Source: Bryobacterales bacterium F-183 (GTDB lineage Bacteria > Acidobacteriota > Terriglobia > Bryobacterales > Bryobacteraceae). From it: 64,000 nt of DNA. Every line of letters starts with the position of its first letter. Position 1 is the first letter of the stretch. The DNA lies in the NCBI GenBank assembly GCA_016865505.2, contig AP025252.1:3968001-4032000 (forward strand), read 5' to 3'. Below, piece after piece: positions 30,342-38,141 of the stretch. The translations under genes were made by a program, and so were the position numbers. Below the pieces are notes generated by a model. The model had not been told where the DNA came from. It saw nothing but the letters and a program-made list of their open reading frames with translations, and made no database searches.

Positions 30342-32006
30342 ATGTTTCGTTCTGCCGGTGTGTTTGTTGCCGCTTGTGTGGTGCTGGGTGCCGCTCCCAA
30401 GCAGGCTGATGTTGTGATCTATGGATGTACGTCTGCTGCGATGACAGCGGCGATACAGGCTCGCAAGATGGACAAGTCTGTGGTGGTGGTGTGTCCGGAA
30501 AAGCATCTGGGCGGGCTTACGGCTGGGGGACTGGGTTGGACGGATTCCGGCGATAAGGCTGTGATTGGCGGGTTGTCGCGCGAGTTTTATCATCGCGTGT
30601 GGCGCGAGTACGAAAAACCTTCCGCGTGGAAGTGGCAAAAGCGGGAGGCGTACGGCAACAAGGGGCAGGGGAGTCCGGCGCTGGATACGACGGGGCGTAC
30701 GATGTGGATCTTCGAGCCGCATGTGGCGGAGAAGGTGTACGAACGCTGGATCAAAGAAACGAAGATCAAGGTGGTTCGTAACGCCTGGCTGGATCGGGGT
30801 CCGGGTGGGGTGACCAAGGACGGGCAGAAGATCACGTCGATCCGGATGCTGAACGGCAAGGTGTACGCGGGGAAAATGTTTATCGATGCGACGTACGAGG
30901 GCGATTTGATGGCCGCGGCCGGGGTGAGCTATCACGTGGGTCGCGAGTCGATGGCGCAGTACGGCGAGCAGTGGAATGGCGTGCAGACCGGGGTGCTGCA
31001 TCACCGGCATCACTTTGGGGCGGTGAAGGAGAAGATTTCGCCGTATGTCGTGCCGGGGGATCCGTCGAGCGGGGTGTTGCCGAGGATCAGCACGGAGGAT
31101 CCTGGCAAGTACGGCGAGGCGGACAAGAAAGTGCAGGCGTACTGCTTCCGCATGTGTTTGACGCAGGTTCCGAAGAATCGGGTGCCGTTTGAGAAGCCCG
31201 CGGGGTACGACGCCAAGCAGTACGAACTGTTGCTGCGGGTGTTCAATGCCGGGTGGCGGGAGACGTTTGATAAGTATGACCCGATTCCGAATCTTAAGAC
31301 GGATACAAACAATCACGGACCCTTTAGTACGGACAATATCGGGCGGAATTGGGATTATCCGGAAGCTTCCTACGAGCGTCGTAAGGAGATTTGGGACGAG
31401 CATGTGACCTATCAGAAGGGTCTGCTGTACTTTATGGCGAATGATCCGCGGATGCCGGACGACGTACGGTCGCAGGTGGCGAAGTGGGGGCTGGCGAAGG
31501 ATGAGTTCCGGAAGACGGGGCACTGGCCGCATCAAATGTACATTCGCGAGGCGCGGCGGATGGTGGGTACGTATGTGATGACGGAGAACGAACTGGTGAA
31601 GCGGAGGCCGACGCCGCAATCGATCGGCATGGGGTCCTATGGGATCGATTCGCATAACATCCAGCGGTACATCACGCCGGAGGGGTATGTGCAGAATGAG
31701 GGCGATATCGGCGTGAGTACGAATGGGCCGTATCAGATTGCGTATGGCGCGATTGTGCCGAAGCGCGAGGAAGTGCAGAACCTGCTGGTGCCGGTGTGCG
31801 TGTCGAGTTCGCACATTGCGTACGGGTCGATTCGCATGGAGCCGGTGTTTATGATTCTGGGGCAATCCGCGGCGACCGCAGCGGCGCTGGCAATTGAGGG
31901 CAACGCGGCAGTGCAAGACTTGCCGTACGAAGTGCTGCGGCAGCGATTGCTGGCCGATCAACAGGTGCTGGAGTTCCAGAAGCGGGAGACGAGCGTCAAT
32001 CGCTAG
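30342..32006 (+). CDS. FAD-dependent oxidoreductase (FAD_oxidored, PF12831-like), exported
   Basis: 554 residues. An N-terminal hydrophobic leader (MFRSAGVFVAACVVLGAA) is followed directly by a Rossmann start, ADVVIYGCTSAAMTAAIQARK, and VVCPEKHLGGLTAGGLGWTD for FAD binding. MFIDATYEGDLMAAAGVSY and the C-terminal SSSHIAYGSIRMEPVFMILGQSAATAAALA are typical of this family, common in acidobacteria and planctomycetes for putative secreted sugar or polysaccharide oxidoreductases. In the usual glycine motif GxGxxG the second Gly is replaced (GCTSAA). Substrate unknown. Its end overlaps the next convergent gene by 11 bp. Confidence 0.85.
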   Translation: MFRSAGVFVAACVVLGAAPKQADVVIYGCTSAAMTAAIQARKMDKSVVVVCPEKHLGGLTAGGLGWTDSGDKAVIGGLSREFYHRVWREYEKPSAWKWQKREAYGNKGQGSPALDTTGRTMWIFEPHVAEKVYERWIKETKIKVVRNAWLDRGPGGVTKDGQKITSIRMLNGKVYAGKMFIDATYEGDLMAAAGVSYHVGRESMAQYGEQWNGVQTGVLHHRHHFGAVKEKISPYVVPGDPSSGVLPRISTEDPGKYGEADKKVQAYCFRMCLTQVPKNRVPFEKPAGYDAKQYELLLRVFNAGWRETFDKYDPIPNLKTDTNNHGPFSTDNIGRNWDYPEASYERRKEIWDEHVTYQKGLLYFMANDPRMPDDVRSQVAKWGLAKDEFRKTGHWPHQMYIREARRMVGTYVMTENELVKRRPTPQSIGMGSYGIDSHNIQRYITPEGYVQNEGDIGVSTNGPYQIAYGAIVPKREEVQNLLVPVCVSSSHIAYGSIRMEPVFMILGQSAATAAALAIEGNAAVQDLPYEVLRQRLLADQQVLEFQKRETSVNR

Positions 32007-32391
32007 CGATGCCGTTGGTCCAGCCGGGGGTACGGCGGCGGTTGAGACGAGTGAGTTCGCGATTGAGGGCGCAGACGGTGTCGTTGGCGACCAGCATGCG
32101 GAGTTCGGCCTGGGCGAGTTTGACGACGTCGCCGACAGCGTCGCGGGTGAGTTCGCGAGCCATTTGGGCGGCGGAGACGGCCTGCCATTCGAGGTAGCTT
32201 TCGAGGGAGGTGGAGTCCCGCACCCAGTCCCGGCGCTTGCGGCTTTCTACGCGGTACTCTTCGACGAGTGCATCCGCGATTGCGTGGAGAGCGGGAATGG
32301 TTCGTGCGCGGAGAGTCCGCAGTTCCCGATTGGCGGCGTCACGTTGGCGGCGGGCCGTGGCACGCTTGAGCTCGAGGTCCTCACGTCTCAT
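31996..32391 (-). CDS. Helical protein of unknown function
   Basis: 131 residues starting MRREDLELKRATARRQRDAANREL. Rich in Arg, Glu and Ala with a predicted long helix or coiled coil at the N-terminus; no leader or membrane span and no family that I recognise. Composition agrees with neighbours and the antisense frames do not look coding, so I consider it real. A 149-bp region separates it from the LolA-like gene, in which I see no clear element. Confidence 0.6.
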   Translation of the reverse strand: MRREDLELKRATARRQRDAANRELRTLRARTIPALHAIADALVEEYRVESRKRRDWVRDSTSLESYLEWQAVSAAQMARELTRDAVGDVVKLAQAELRMLVANDTVCALNRELTRLNRRRTPGWTNGIASD

Positions 32392-32540
32392 TGCAGATCC
32401 AGGATTGACCGTAGACTACCTCTAATGGAACAGTACGACGGTTTGGGATTTGCTGGAGAATCGCCTGAGTATCCCCTTAGATACTTGCCTGATGACCTCT
32501 TAGCCCGGCGTACTAGGGTCCGGTGCTGCTAGCCTGAAAT

Positions 32541-33194
32541 TTGAGACTGACGGGATTCTTTCTTGTTTTGTCGGTGATGGGCTGGGCGCAGGCGCAGCCC
32601 GCCGCGAGTGTAGCGCCGCTGCTGAAGTTGATCGAGAATCGATACAACAAAGTAGCGACGCTGCAGATGAACTTTTCCGAGCACTATACGTTTCAGAACC
32701 GGCCGAGGCCGGCGGAGTGGGGCGTGCTGTATCTGAAGAAGCCGGGAAAGATGCGCTGGGCGTATCAGAAGCCGGCGGGGAAGCTGTTTGTGTCCGATTC
32801 AAAGGACCTTTACTACTTCACGCCTTCGGCTAACCGGGTGGAAAAGCTGCGGATTAAGGAAGCGGACGATATGCGGGCGCCGATGGCGTTCCTGCTGGGC
32901 AAGCTGGATTTTGACCGGGACTTTGCGCGGTACACGAGCAAGCCGGATGGTCCGGCTATGTGGATTGCGTGCGAGCCGAAGAATCAGAAGGCGATGTACA
33001 CCGAGGTGGCGTTCAAGGTGCATCCGGACGGGCGCATTGAGCGGTTGCGGATTACCGGGCAGGACCGGTCGATACTGGAGTTCGAGTTCGCGGATGAGAA
33101 GCCGAACCAGAAGTTGGCAGATACGCTGTTTCAGTTTCAGACGCCGCCGGGTGCGGAGTTTGTGGATCTTACCACGCAGCCGGGCAAGAACTAG
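32541..33194 (+). CDS. LolA-like outer-membrane lipoprotein carrier protein
   Basis: 217 residues from a TTG start, with a signal peptide (MRLTGFFLVLSVMGWAQAQ). The mature protein has the LolA pattern: LIENRYNKVATLQMNFSEHY, a GVLYLKKPGKMRWAYQKP strand pair, FVSDSKDLYYFTP, and PMAFLLGKLDF. LolA carries lipoproteins across the periplasm in its half-barrel. It would cooperate with lipoprotein maturation by Lnt (45265-46713). Length is usual. Confidence 0.87.
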   Translation: MRLTGFFLVLSVMGWAQAQPAASVAPLLKLIENRYNKVATLQMNFSEHYTFQNRPRPAEWGVLYLKKPGKMRWAYQKPAGKLFVSDSKDLYYFTPSANRVEKLRIKEADDMRAPMAFLLGKLDFDRDFARYTSKPDGPAMWIACEPKNQKAMYTEVAFKVHPDGRIERLRITGQDRSILEFEFADEKPNQKLADTLFQFQTPPGAEFVDLTTQPGKN

Positions 33195-33554
33195 TTAGCG
33201 CGTCACGCTTTGGGCGAGCATGGCGACGCCGCAAAGGATGAGTCCGACGGCGATGATCTTGTAGCGGGTGAGCGGCTCGTTGAAGAAGAGCTTGGACAGC
33301 GGGAGCGAGAAGACGTAGCCGACCGCGACCATGGGGTAGAGAATGCTCAACTCGCCTTCTTTGATGCCGCGGACGAAGAGCAGCGACGACAGGACGTAAA
33401 CGCCTACGCCTGCGGCAAGGCGCCAATTGGTGAGGATCGAGGCCAAGTTCCGCTCGATGCGGATGGCACCGCCTTTGAGCAAGACGGCTGCAAACGACCC
33501 GATTACCGAAGCCCCAACTACCCACAACATCGAGGAGACAGGTGTGACCGTCAA
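33195..33554 (-). CDS. SMR/EamA-type small transporter subunit 2
   Basis: 119 residues with four predicted membrane helices (VVGASVIGSFAAVLLKGGA, LAAGVGVYVLSSLLFVRGI, LSILYPMVAVGYVFSLPLSKLFF, YKIIAVGLILCGVAMLAQSV). It matches half of an EamA/drug-metabolite transporter, like ArnE/ArnF. The start is a TTG overlapping the TGA of subunit 1 (TTGA), with GGGAG about 6 nt upstream, which supports TTG over the internal ATG at 33530. It probably pairs with subunit 1. Substrate unknown. Confidence 0.78.
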   Translation of the reverse strand: MTVTPVSSMLWVVGASVIGSFAAVLLKGGAIRIERNLASILTNWRLAAGVGVYVLSSLLFVRGIKEGELSILYPMVAVGYVFSLPLSKLFFNEPLTRYKIIAVGLILCGVAMLAQSVTR

Positions 33555-33967
33555 CGGGATCTCCCGAGGATGGCGACACCGATGACGACGGTGGCGATGC
33601 CAGCGATGCGCATGGGCGGCATCTGTTCGTTGAAGATCACGACAGAGAGGATCGCGACCCAGACGTACGTTAGGGCGATGACCGGGTAGAGGATCGAGAG
33701 TTCGCCGTGCCTGAGAGCGAGGATCAACAGTACGGCGCTGATGCCGTACATCGCGTAGCCGGCGAAGAGGTAGGGATTTGTGAAGATTCCCTGGATCGTA
33801 TCGAGGATTCCACCAGACGGGGGCAGGCCTTTGGTCCCGGTTTTCATGAGGATTTGGGCTGCGGCTCCGAAGACTGTGCAAAGGGAAACGAGAAGGAGGC
33901 TACGGGTCCTTTGACTGATGCGGTCGAGGAGCGGGTGGGAAACCAGTTTGGAAGTCGGTGCGTTCAA
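33551..33967 (-). CDS. SMR/EamA-type small transporter subunit 1
   Basis: 138 residues; a polar N-terminus of about 20 residues precedes four membrane helices (LLLVSLCTVFGAAAQILMKTG, LFAGYAMYGISAVLLILALR, ELSILYPVIALTYVWVAILSVVIF, IAGIATVVIGVAILG). The AAQILMKTG and ELSILYPVIALTY motifs occur in the same places in subunit 2 (GELSILYPMVAVGY), showing that the two are paralogues. A four-TM pair is expected to assemble as an antiparallel heterodimer. ArnEF-like pairs flip lipid-linked sugars. Confidence 0.8.
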   Translation of the reverse strand: MNAPTSKLVSHPLLDRISQRTRSLLLVSLCTVFGAAAQILMKTGTKGLPPSGGILDTIQGIFTNPYLFAGYAMYGISAVLLILALRHGELSILYPVIALTYVWVAILSVVIFNEQMPPMRIAGIATVVIGVAILGRSR

Positions 33968-33992
33968 GCTTACCCAACAATGATACCGGGTT

Positions 33993-34796
33993 TTACTGGG
34001 GGGGCTCGGTGGCGGAGGGAGTGGGCTTGGGTTCGGGCGGACGGCATTCTCCGGTGCGGATGGGGAAGCTGGAAATTACGGTCCAGGTGGGGCCGTTCTT
34101 CTGTTCGATGCGGATGGTTTTGGACTTGGAATCTTCGCGGATGCGCCAGCCGCGCTCTTCGGGCGTCAACGGCTTGGTTTTGAGGGCGAGGGGCTTGGCG
34201 CTGTACTGCTTGGGGATCCAGGTGTCGCCGCCGGTCATGGTTTCGAGTAGCTCGTAGCGGTTGCCGTCTTCGGGGCGCTTGGTGCGGTCGAACACCAGCA
34301 ATCCGTTGGACTTGCTGTCGAAGTGGAATTGGGCAATGGTGCCGATGCGGCCTTCGTCAAAGAGGGGACGGTCGCGCCAGGTTTTTCCGCCGTCGGAGGT
34401 GGTGAGCAAGAAGGAGTCGCGGGGGAGGGAACCGATGACGCCGCCGCTCATGAAGCCGTATTGGAAGTCGATGAATTGGATGTGATCGATGGCGGCGCCG
34501 CGGATCCGCTGATGCGGTTCTTTCCAGGTTTGTCCGTTGTCTTCTGAAGAGAGGACGACGGAGTAGAGGGTGTTGCGGTCCGTGTGGAAATTGCCGGCGA
34601 GGAGAAGTCTTACGCCGACGGCTTCGATGGAGGTGATTTCCAGGAAGACGGGGCAGGGTTCGTCCTCGGTGCAACTGAGGCCCAAGGCATCGATGTCTTC
34701 TGCGGTGCACTGGAAGGCTAGCTGCTGCTGCGTTTGCGCCTGGAGCGCGGAGGCGAGGGCCAGAAGAGTGGTTAGCAGCAGTCGGCGGCGATGCAT
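33993..34796 (-). CDS. Secreted BNR/Ycf48-like repeat protein
   Basis: 267 residues with a signal peptide (MHRRRLLLTTLLALASALQAQ). Two Asp-box (BNR) motifs are visible, SSEDNGQTW and TSDGGKTW, with a third degenerate one (TMTGGDTW), typical of sialidase-like or Ycf48-like propellers. The N-terminal CTAEDIDALGLSCTEDEPCP has three Cys that may form a disulfide. No catalytic Arg triad is apparent, so it is probably structural. Function unknown. Confidence 0.7.
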   Translation of the reverse strand: MHRRRLLLTTLLALASALQAQTQQQLAFQCTAEDIDALGLSCTEDEPCPVFLEITSIEAVGVRLLLAGNFHTDRNTLYSVVLSSEDNGQTWKEPHQRIRGAAIDHIQFIDFQYGFMSGGVIGSLPRDSFLLTTSDGGKTWRDRPLFDEGRIGTIAQFHFDSKSNGLLVFDRTKRPEDGNRYELLETMTGGDTWIPKQYSAKPLALKTKPLTPEERGWRIREDSKSKTIRIEQKNGPTWTVISSFPIRTGECRPPEPKPTPSATEPPQ

Positions 34797-34825
34797 ACCT
34801 GTCTCATTGTAGCTACCATGTCTGC

Positions 34826-35356
34826 GTGCCGTTTCCTATTGTTGGACGTCCTACGGCGTCGGAGTATCCCGAATACTTTGGGAGATATGTTGGGCTGGTG
34901 CCCGGAGATGACTTGATCGGAACGCTGGAGGCGCAGACTGCAGCGACTTTGCGTGAGCTGCAGGGAGTGTCGGAAGAGCAGTCGCTCTACCGGTACGCGC
35001 CGGGGAAGTGGAGCTTGCGGGAGAGCTGGCTGCACGTGGTGGATACCGAGCGGATTTTTACGTACCGGATGCTTCGGTTCGCGCGGAAGGATCCGACGGA
35101 TCTGTCGTCGTTTGACCAGGACGTGTTTATTGGTCCTTCGGAGGCGGATTCGCGGAACTGGGCGAGCATCGTGGAGGAGTGGCAGGCGGTTCGCGGGGCG
35201 ACGCTGCAGTTATTCCGGAATCTGCCGGCTGCGGCTTGGGGGAATGCGGGGACTGTTGGGGGGAATACAATGTCCGCCCGCGGAATGGCGTACGCGACGG
35301 CCGGACACGAGTTGCATCATGTCAAACTGCTGCAGGAACGGTATCGGAATCAATAA
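34826..35356 (+). CDS. DinB-family protein (metal-binding four-helix bundle)
   Basis: 176 residues from a GTG start. DinB_2 pattern: APGKWSLRESWLHVVDTERIFTYRMLRFAR and, near the end, GHELHHVKLLQERY. The expected metal triad is His70, His161 and His165. The family holds thiol- or bacillithiol-dependent transferases as well as uncharacterised members. A second DinB protein is at 50955-51428, of different sequence. Confidence 0.88.
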   Translation: MPFPIVGRPTASEYPEYFGRYVGLVPGDDLIGTLEAQTAATLRELQGVSEEQSLYRYAPGKWSLRESWLHVVDTERIFTYRMLRFARKDPTDLSSFDQDVFIGPSEADSRNWASIVEEWQAVRGATLQLFRNLPAAAWGNAGTVGGNTMSARGMAYATAGHELHHVKLLQERYRNQ

Positions 35357-35394
35357 TTTGTAACTTCAAAGGCGGCGGCTGAATCTTAGCTACC

Positions 35395-35913
35395 ATGCGT
35401 AAACTCGCCCTTGCGGCAACTTTACTGATGACAAATATGTTTGCCGCCTCCGTCTACGACTTCGATCTCAACTCCATTGACGGGCAGAAGCTGCCGCTTT
35501 CCTCTTATAAGGGCAAGGTTCTGTTGATCGTCAACGTGGCCAGCAAGTGTGGCTATACGCCGCAGTACACTGGCCTTGAAGCACTCTACAACAAGTACAA
35601 GGGACAGAACTTCGTGATCCTGGGCGTGCCGGCCAACAACTTTGGTGGCCAGGAGCCGGGTACCAACGAAGAGATCAAGACTTTCTGCTCGCGCAACTAC
35701 AACGTGACGTTCCCGCTGGCATCGAAGGTGTCGGTAACGGGTGGCGATCAGACTCCGCTGTTCAAGCACCTGTCGACGGCTGCTGGTGAGCCGAAGTGGA
35801 ACTTTACGAAGTACCTGGTGGGCAAGGATGGCAAGGTGATCGCCAAGTTTGACTCGGGTGTGAAGCCGGAGTCGAAGGAACTGAACGACGCCATCATGGC
35901 GGCGATGAAGTAA
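35395..35913 (+). CDS. Glutathione peroxidase-family peroxidase, exported
   Basis: 172 residues with a signal peptide (MRKLALAATLLMTNMFAA). The peroxidatic Cys52 is in NVASKCGYTPQYTGLE; NNFGGQEPGTNEEI supplies the catalytic Gln and WNFTKYLV the Trp/Asn. Cys rather than selenocysteine, so most likely a thioredoxin-dependent peroxidase reducing hydrogen or lipid peroxides, here outside the cytoplasm. Normal length. A terminator hairpin follows at 35951. Confidence 0.92.
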   Translation: MRKLALAATLLMTNMFAASVYDFDLNSIDGQKLPLSSYKGKVLLIVNVASKCGYTPQYTGLEALYNKYKGQNFVILGVPANNFGGQEPGTNEEIKTFCSRNYNVTFPLASKVSVTGGDQTPLFKHLSTAAGEPKWNFTKYLVGKDGKVIAKFDSGVKPESKELNDAIMAAMK

Positions 35914-35950
35914 AGCGGTTTTTTGCGGAATCAGGGGAGAACGTGTGAAG

Positions 35951-35981
35951 GGGGGCCGGACCCGGCCCCCTTCGCGTTTTT
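35951..35981. terminator. Bidirectional terminator-like hairpin
   Basis: GGGGGCCG-GACC-CGGCCCCC (35951-35970) is a perfect 8-bp GC stem with a four-base loop, followed on the plus strand by TTCGCGTTTTT. It lies between two convergent ends, the peroxidase stop at 35913 and the sugar dehydrogenase stop at 35980, and may serve both; on the minus strand the sequence after the stem (CTTCACACG) has no T-run. Confidence 0.7.
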
Positions 35982-37305
35982 AGAGACGTACGATCTTGTC
36001 GGACTTCATGCCCTTGAGGGCATTGCGAGTGTCGACGATGAGCTTGGCGGAATCCACCAGGGCGCTGTAGTTGAAGTCTGCGTGGTCGGTGATGATGACG
36101 CAGCAGTCGGCATCTTTGGAGGCCGGGATCAGGTCCGTGTGGGTGTAAGTGATGTCGTCGATCTTGATGGACGGGACGTAGGGGTCAGAATAGGTGACCT
36201 TGGCGCCGCGGCGTTCCAGCAAGTGGATGATGTCGAGAGCGGGGGATTCGCGAACGTCGTCGATGTTGCGCTTATAGGCGGTGCCTACGACGTGCACATG
36301 CGAGCCACGGAGCGGCTTGGTGTGGTCGTTGAGGGCGTTTTGGATCTTGTCCACGACGAAGTGCGGCATGCCGCCGTTGATCTGGCCGGCGAGTTCAATG
36401 AAGCGAGCTTCGATGCCAGACTGACGGCTCTTCCACGAAAGATAGTACGGATCGATCGGGATACAGTGGCCGCCGAGGCCGGGGCCGGGGTAGAACGGCA
36501 TGAAGCCGAACGGCTTGGTGGCCGCGGCGTCGATGACTTCCCACACGTTGATGCCCATGCGTTCGCACATCAAGGCCATCTCGTTCACCAGACCGATGTT
36601 GATCATACGGAAGGTGTTTTCGAGCAGCTTGACCATTTCCGCCACCTGCGTGCCGGTGACCGGTACGACGGTTTCGAGGGCCTGCTGATAGAAGATCTTG
36701 CCGACTTCGGTGCAGGCATCGGTGGTGCCGCCGACGACCTTGGGAATGTTGCGCGTCTGGAAGCGGGCGTTGCCGGGGTCGACACGCTCCGGCGAGAAGC
36801 ACAGGAAGAAGTCTTTGCCGCAGACCAAACCCGAGGATTCGAACATCGGGCGGAGAACTTCGTCAGTGGTGCCAGGGTAGGTGGTGGACTCGAGGATCAC
36901 CAATAGCCCTTCATGAAAATACTTGGCGATTTCGCGGGCCGCAGAGTCAATAAAGCTCATGTCCGGGTCTTTGGTTTTCCGGAGCGGGGTGGGGACGCAG
37001 ATGTTGATCGTGTCCAGTTCGCGAATAATGGAGAAGTCGGTGGTGGCGCGGATTTTGCCGCTTTCGACCAGAGGCCGCAGCGTTTCTGTGGGGATGTCCT
37101 GGATGTAGGATACGCCCTTGTTCAACTCGTCCACCTTGGACTGTTGAACGTCGATTCCGATGACTTCAAAGCCAGCGTGGCCGAATTCGACGGCCAGCGG
37201 CAAACCGACGTAGCCGAGCCCGACCACGCCGACCTTGGCCGTCTTGTTCTGAATCTTTTCTTTGAGGCGTTCCGCCGTGGAGATGGCAGTGGTAGTGTTG
37301 CTCAT
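35980..37305 (-). CDS. Nucleotide-sugar dehydrogenase (WbpA/WecC-like UDP-N-acetylhexosamine 6-dehydrogenase)
   Basis: 441 residues. Rossmann start VGVVGLGYVGLPLAVEFG (about 25-42), GIDVQQSKV for NAD ribose, ESTTYPGTTDEV, and the active-site motif PGPGLGGHCIPIDPYYLSW with nucleophile Cys281 and Lys226 in EMVKLLENTFRM. The C-terminal VVGTAYKRNIDDVRESPALDII matches the UDP-binding domain. Reaction: two-step oxidation of a UDP-hexosamine to the uronate, for surface polysaccharide. Its ATG overlaps the stop of the DapF-like gene (ATGA, 37302-37305). Confidence 0.9.
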   Translation of the reverse strand: MSNTTTAISTAERLKEKIQNKTAKVGVVGLGYVGLPLAVEFGHAGFEVIGIDVQQSKVDELNKGVSYIQDIPTETLRPLVESGKIRATTDFSIIRELDTINICVPTPLRKTKDPDMSFIDSAAREIAKYFHEGLLVILESTTYPGTTDEVLRPMFESSGLVCGKDFFLCFSPERVDPGNARFQTRNIPKVVGGTTDACTEVGKIFYQQALETVVPVTGTQVAEMVKLLENTFRMINIGLVNEMALMCERMGINVWEVIDAAATKPFGFMPFYPGPGLGGHCIPIDPYYLSWKSRQSGIEARFIELAGQINGGMPHFVVDKIQNALNDHTKPLRGSHVHVVGTAYKRNIDDVRESPALDIIHLLERRGAKVTYSDPYVPSIKIDDITYTHTDLIPASKDADCCVIITDHADFNYSALVDSAKLIVDTRNALKGMKSDKIVRL

Positions 37306-38123
37306 GCGATTTGGAGTGAGTACTCTCCCCTGCCGATGATTTCGGCCGGGCCAGTGAGATATATATCGTCCGCTTTCCAGCTTAGTTTTAGTGTTCCTGC
37401 AGGTGTTTCCACCGAGACAGGACTACGGACCAACCCTCGGGCTACAGCAGCTGCAGCCGCACCAGTAGATCCAGTACCCGAACTCTGCGTTACACCTACT
37501 CCTCTTTCGAAGAACAGTACATCCAGTGTATCGGACCCGGTGGGGCGTACGAATGAGACATTGGTTCGATTTGGGAAGTACTGATGGCGCTCGATCTCCG
37601 CACCGATGGTTTCCCAATCGTTAGGAAACTGGTCCTCAGGGTTCACGAAGACGACGCATTGGGGGTTACCGACGTTGAGAATCGTGACTGGGCCGACGTC
37701 GCGGCGGAGGGGTAGCGAATGGTGCAGCTGTTCGATGGTCGCTGCTCCCATATTCATTTCGAACAGAAACGTGTTTTCGTCACGGTTTTTCAGTTCCAAA
37801 TGTTTGATTCCAGCGCCGGTTAGGATTTTGACTTGGGGTCCCTTGGCTACTCCTGATTCGATGAGTAGGGCGGCGGCGCAGCGGGTGCCATTGCCGGAAA
37901 TTTCGGAGTCCGAACCGTCGGCGTTGTAGAGGCGGATGGCCCCGTCGTCCAGGTCCGACTTGGAGACGATGAGCCAGCCGTCCGCGCCGATGCCTGTGTT
38001 GCGATGGCAGATGGCGCGGGCCGCCGCGCGCATGTCGATGCGGGTGGACGGGAGGTCGTGCGACCAGGTGAGTAGGAAGTCGTTTTTGGCGCCGTGCGCC
38101 TTCACAAAGGGAATTTGCAGCAA
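37302..38123 (-). CDS. dapF: DapF-fold epimerase homologue, both catalytic Cys replaced by Ser
   Basis: 273 residues, full length for diaminopimelate epimerase. It has FVKAHGAKNDFLL at the start, NADGSDSEISGNGTRCAAA and VGNPQCVVFV, and a C-terminal TQSSGTGSTGAAAAA. In characterised DapF the acid/base residues are Cys just before GNG and Cys just before GTG. Here they are Ser76 and Ser215. Racemisation by thiolates is therefore not possible by the usual route, yet all substrate-binding motifs remain. It may be a serine variant used by this lineage, or a paralogue for another amino acid. It lies 18 bp after nadB and overlaps the next gene by 4 bp. Confidence 0.85.
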   Translation of the reverse strand: MLQIPFVKAHGAKNDFLLTWSHDLPSTRIDMRAAARAICHRNTGIGADGWLIVSKSDLDDGAIRLYNADGSDSEISGNGTRCAAALLIESGVAKGPQVKILTGAGIKHLELKNRDENTFLFEMNMGAATIEQLHHSLPLRRDVGPVTILNVGNPQCVVFVNPEDQFPNDWETIGAEIERHQYFPNRTNVSFVRPTGSDTLDVLFFERGVGVTQSSGTGSTGAAAAAVARGLVRSPVSVETPAGTLKLSWKADDIYLTGPAEIIGRGEYSLQIA

Positions 38124-38141
38124 ACTACTCCAGTGTAGCCG

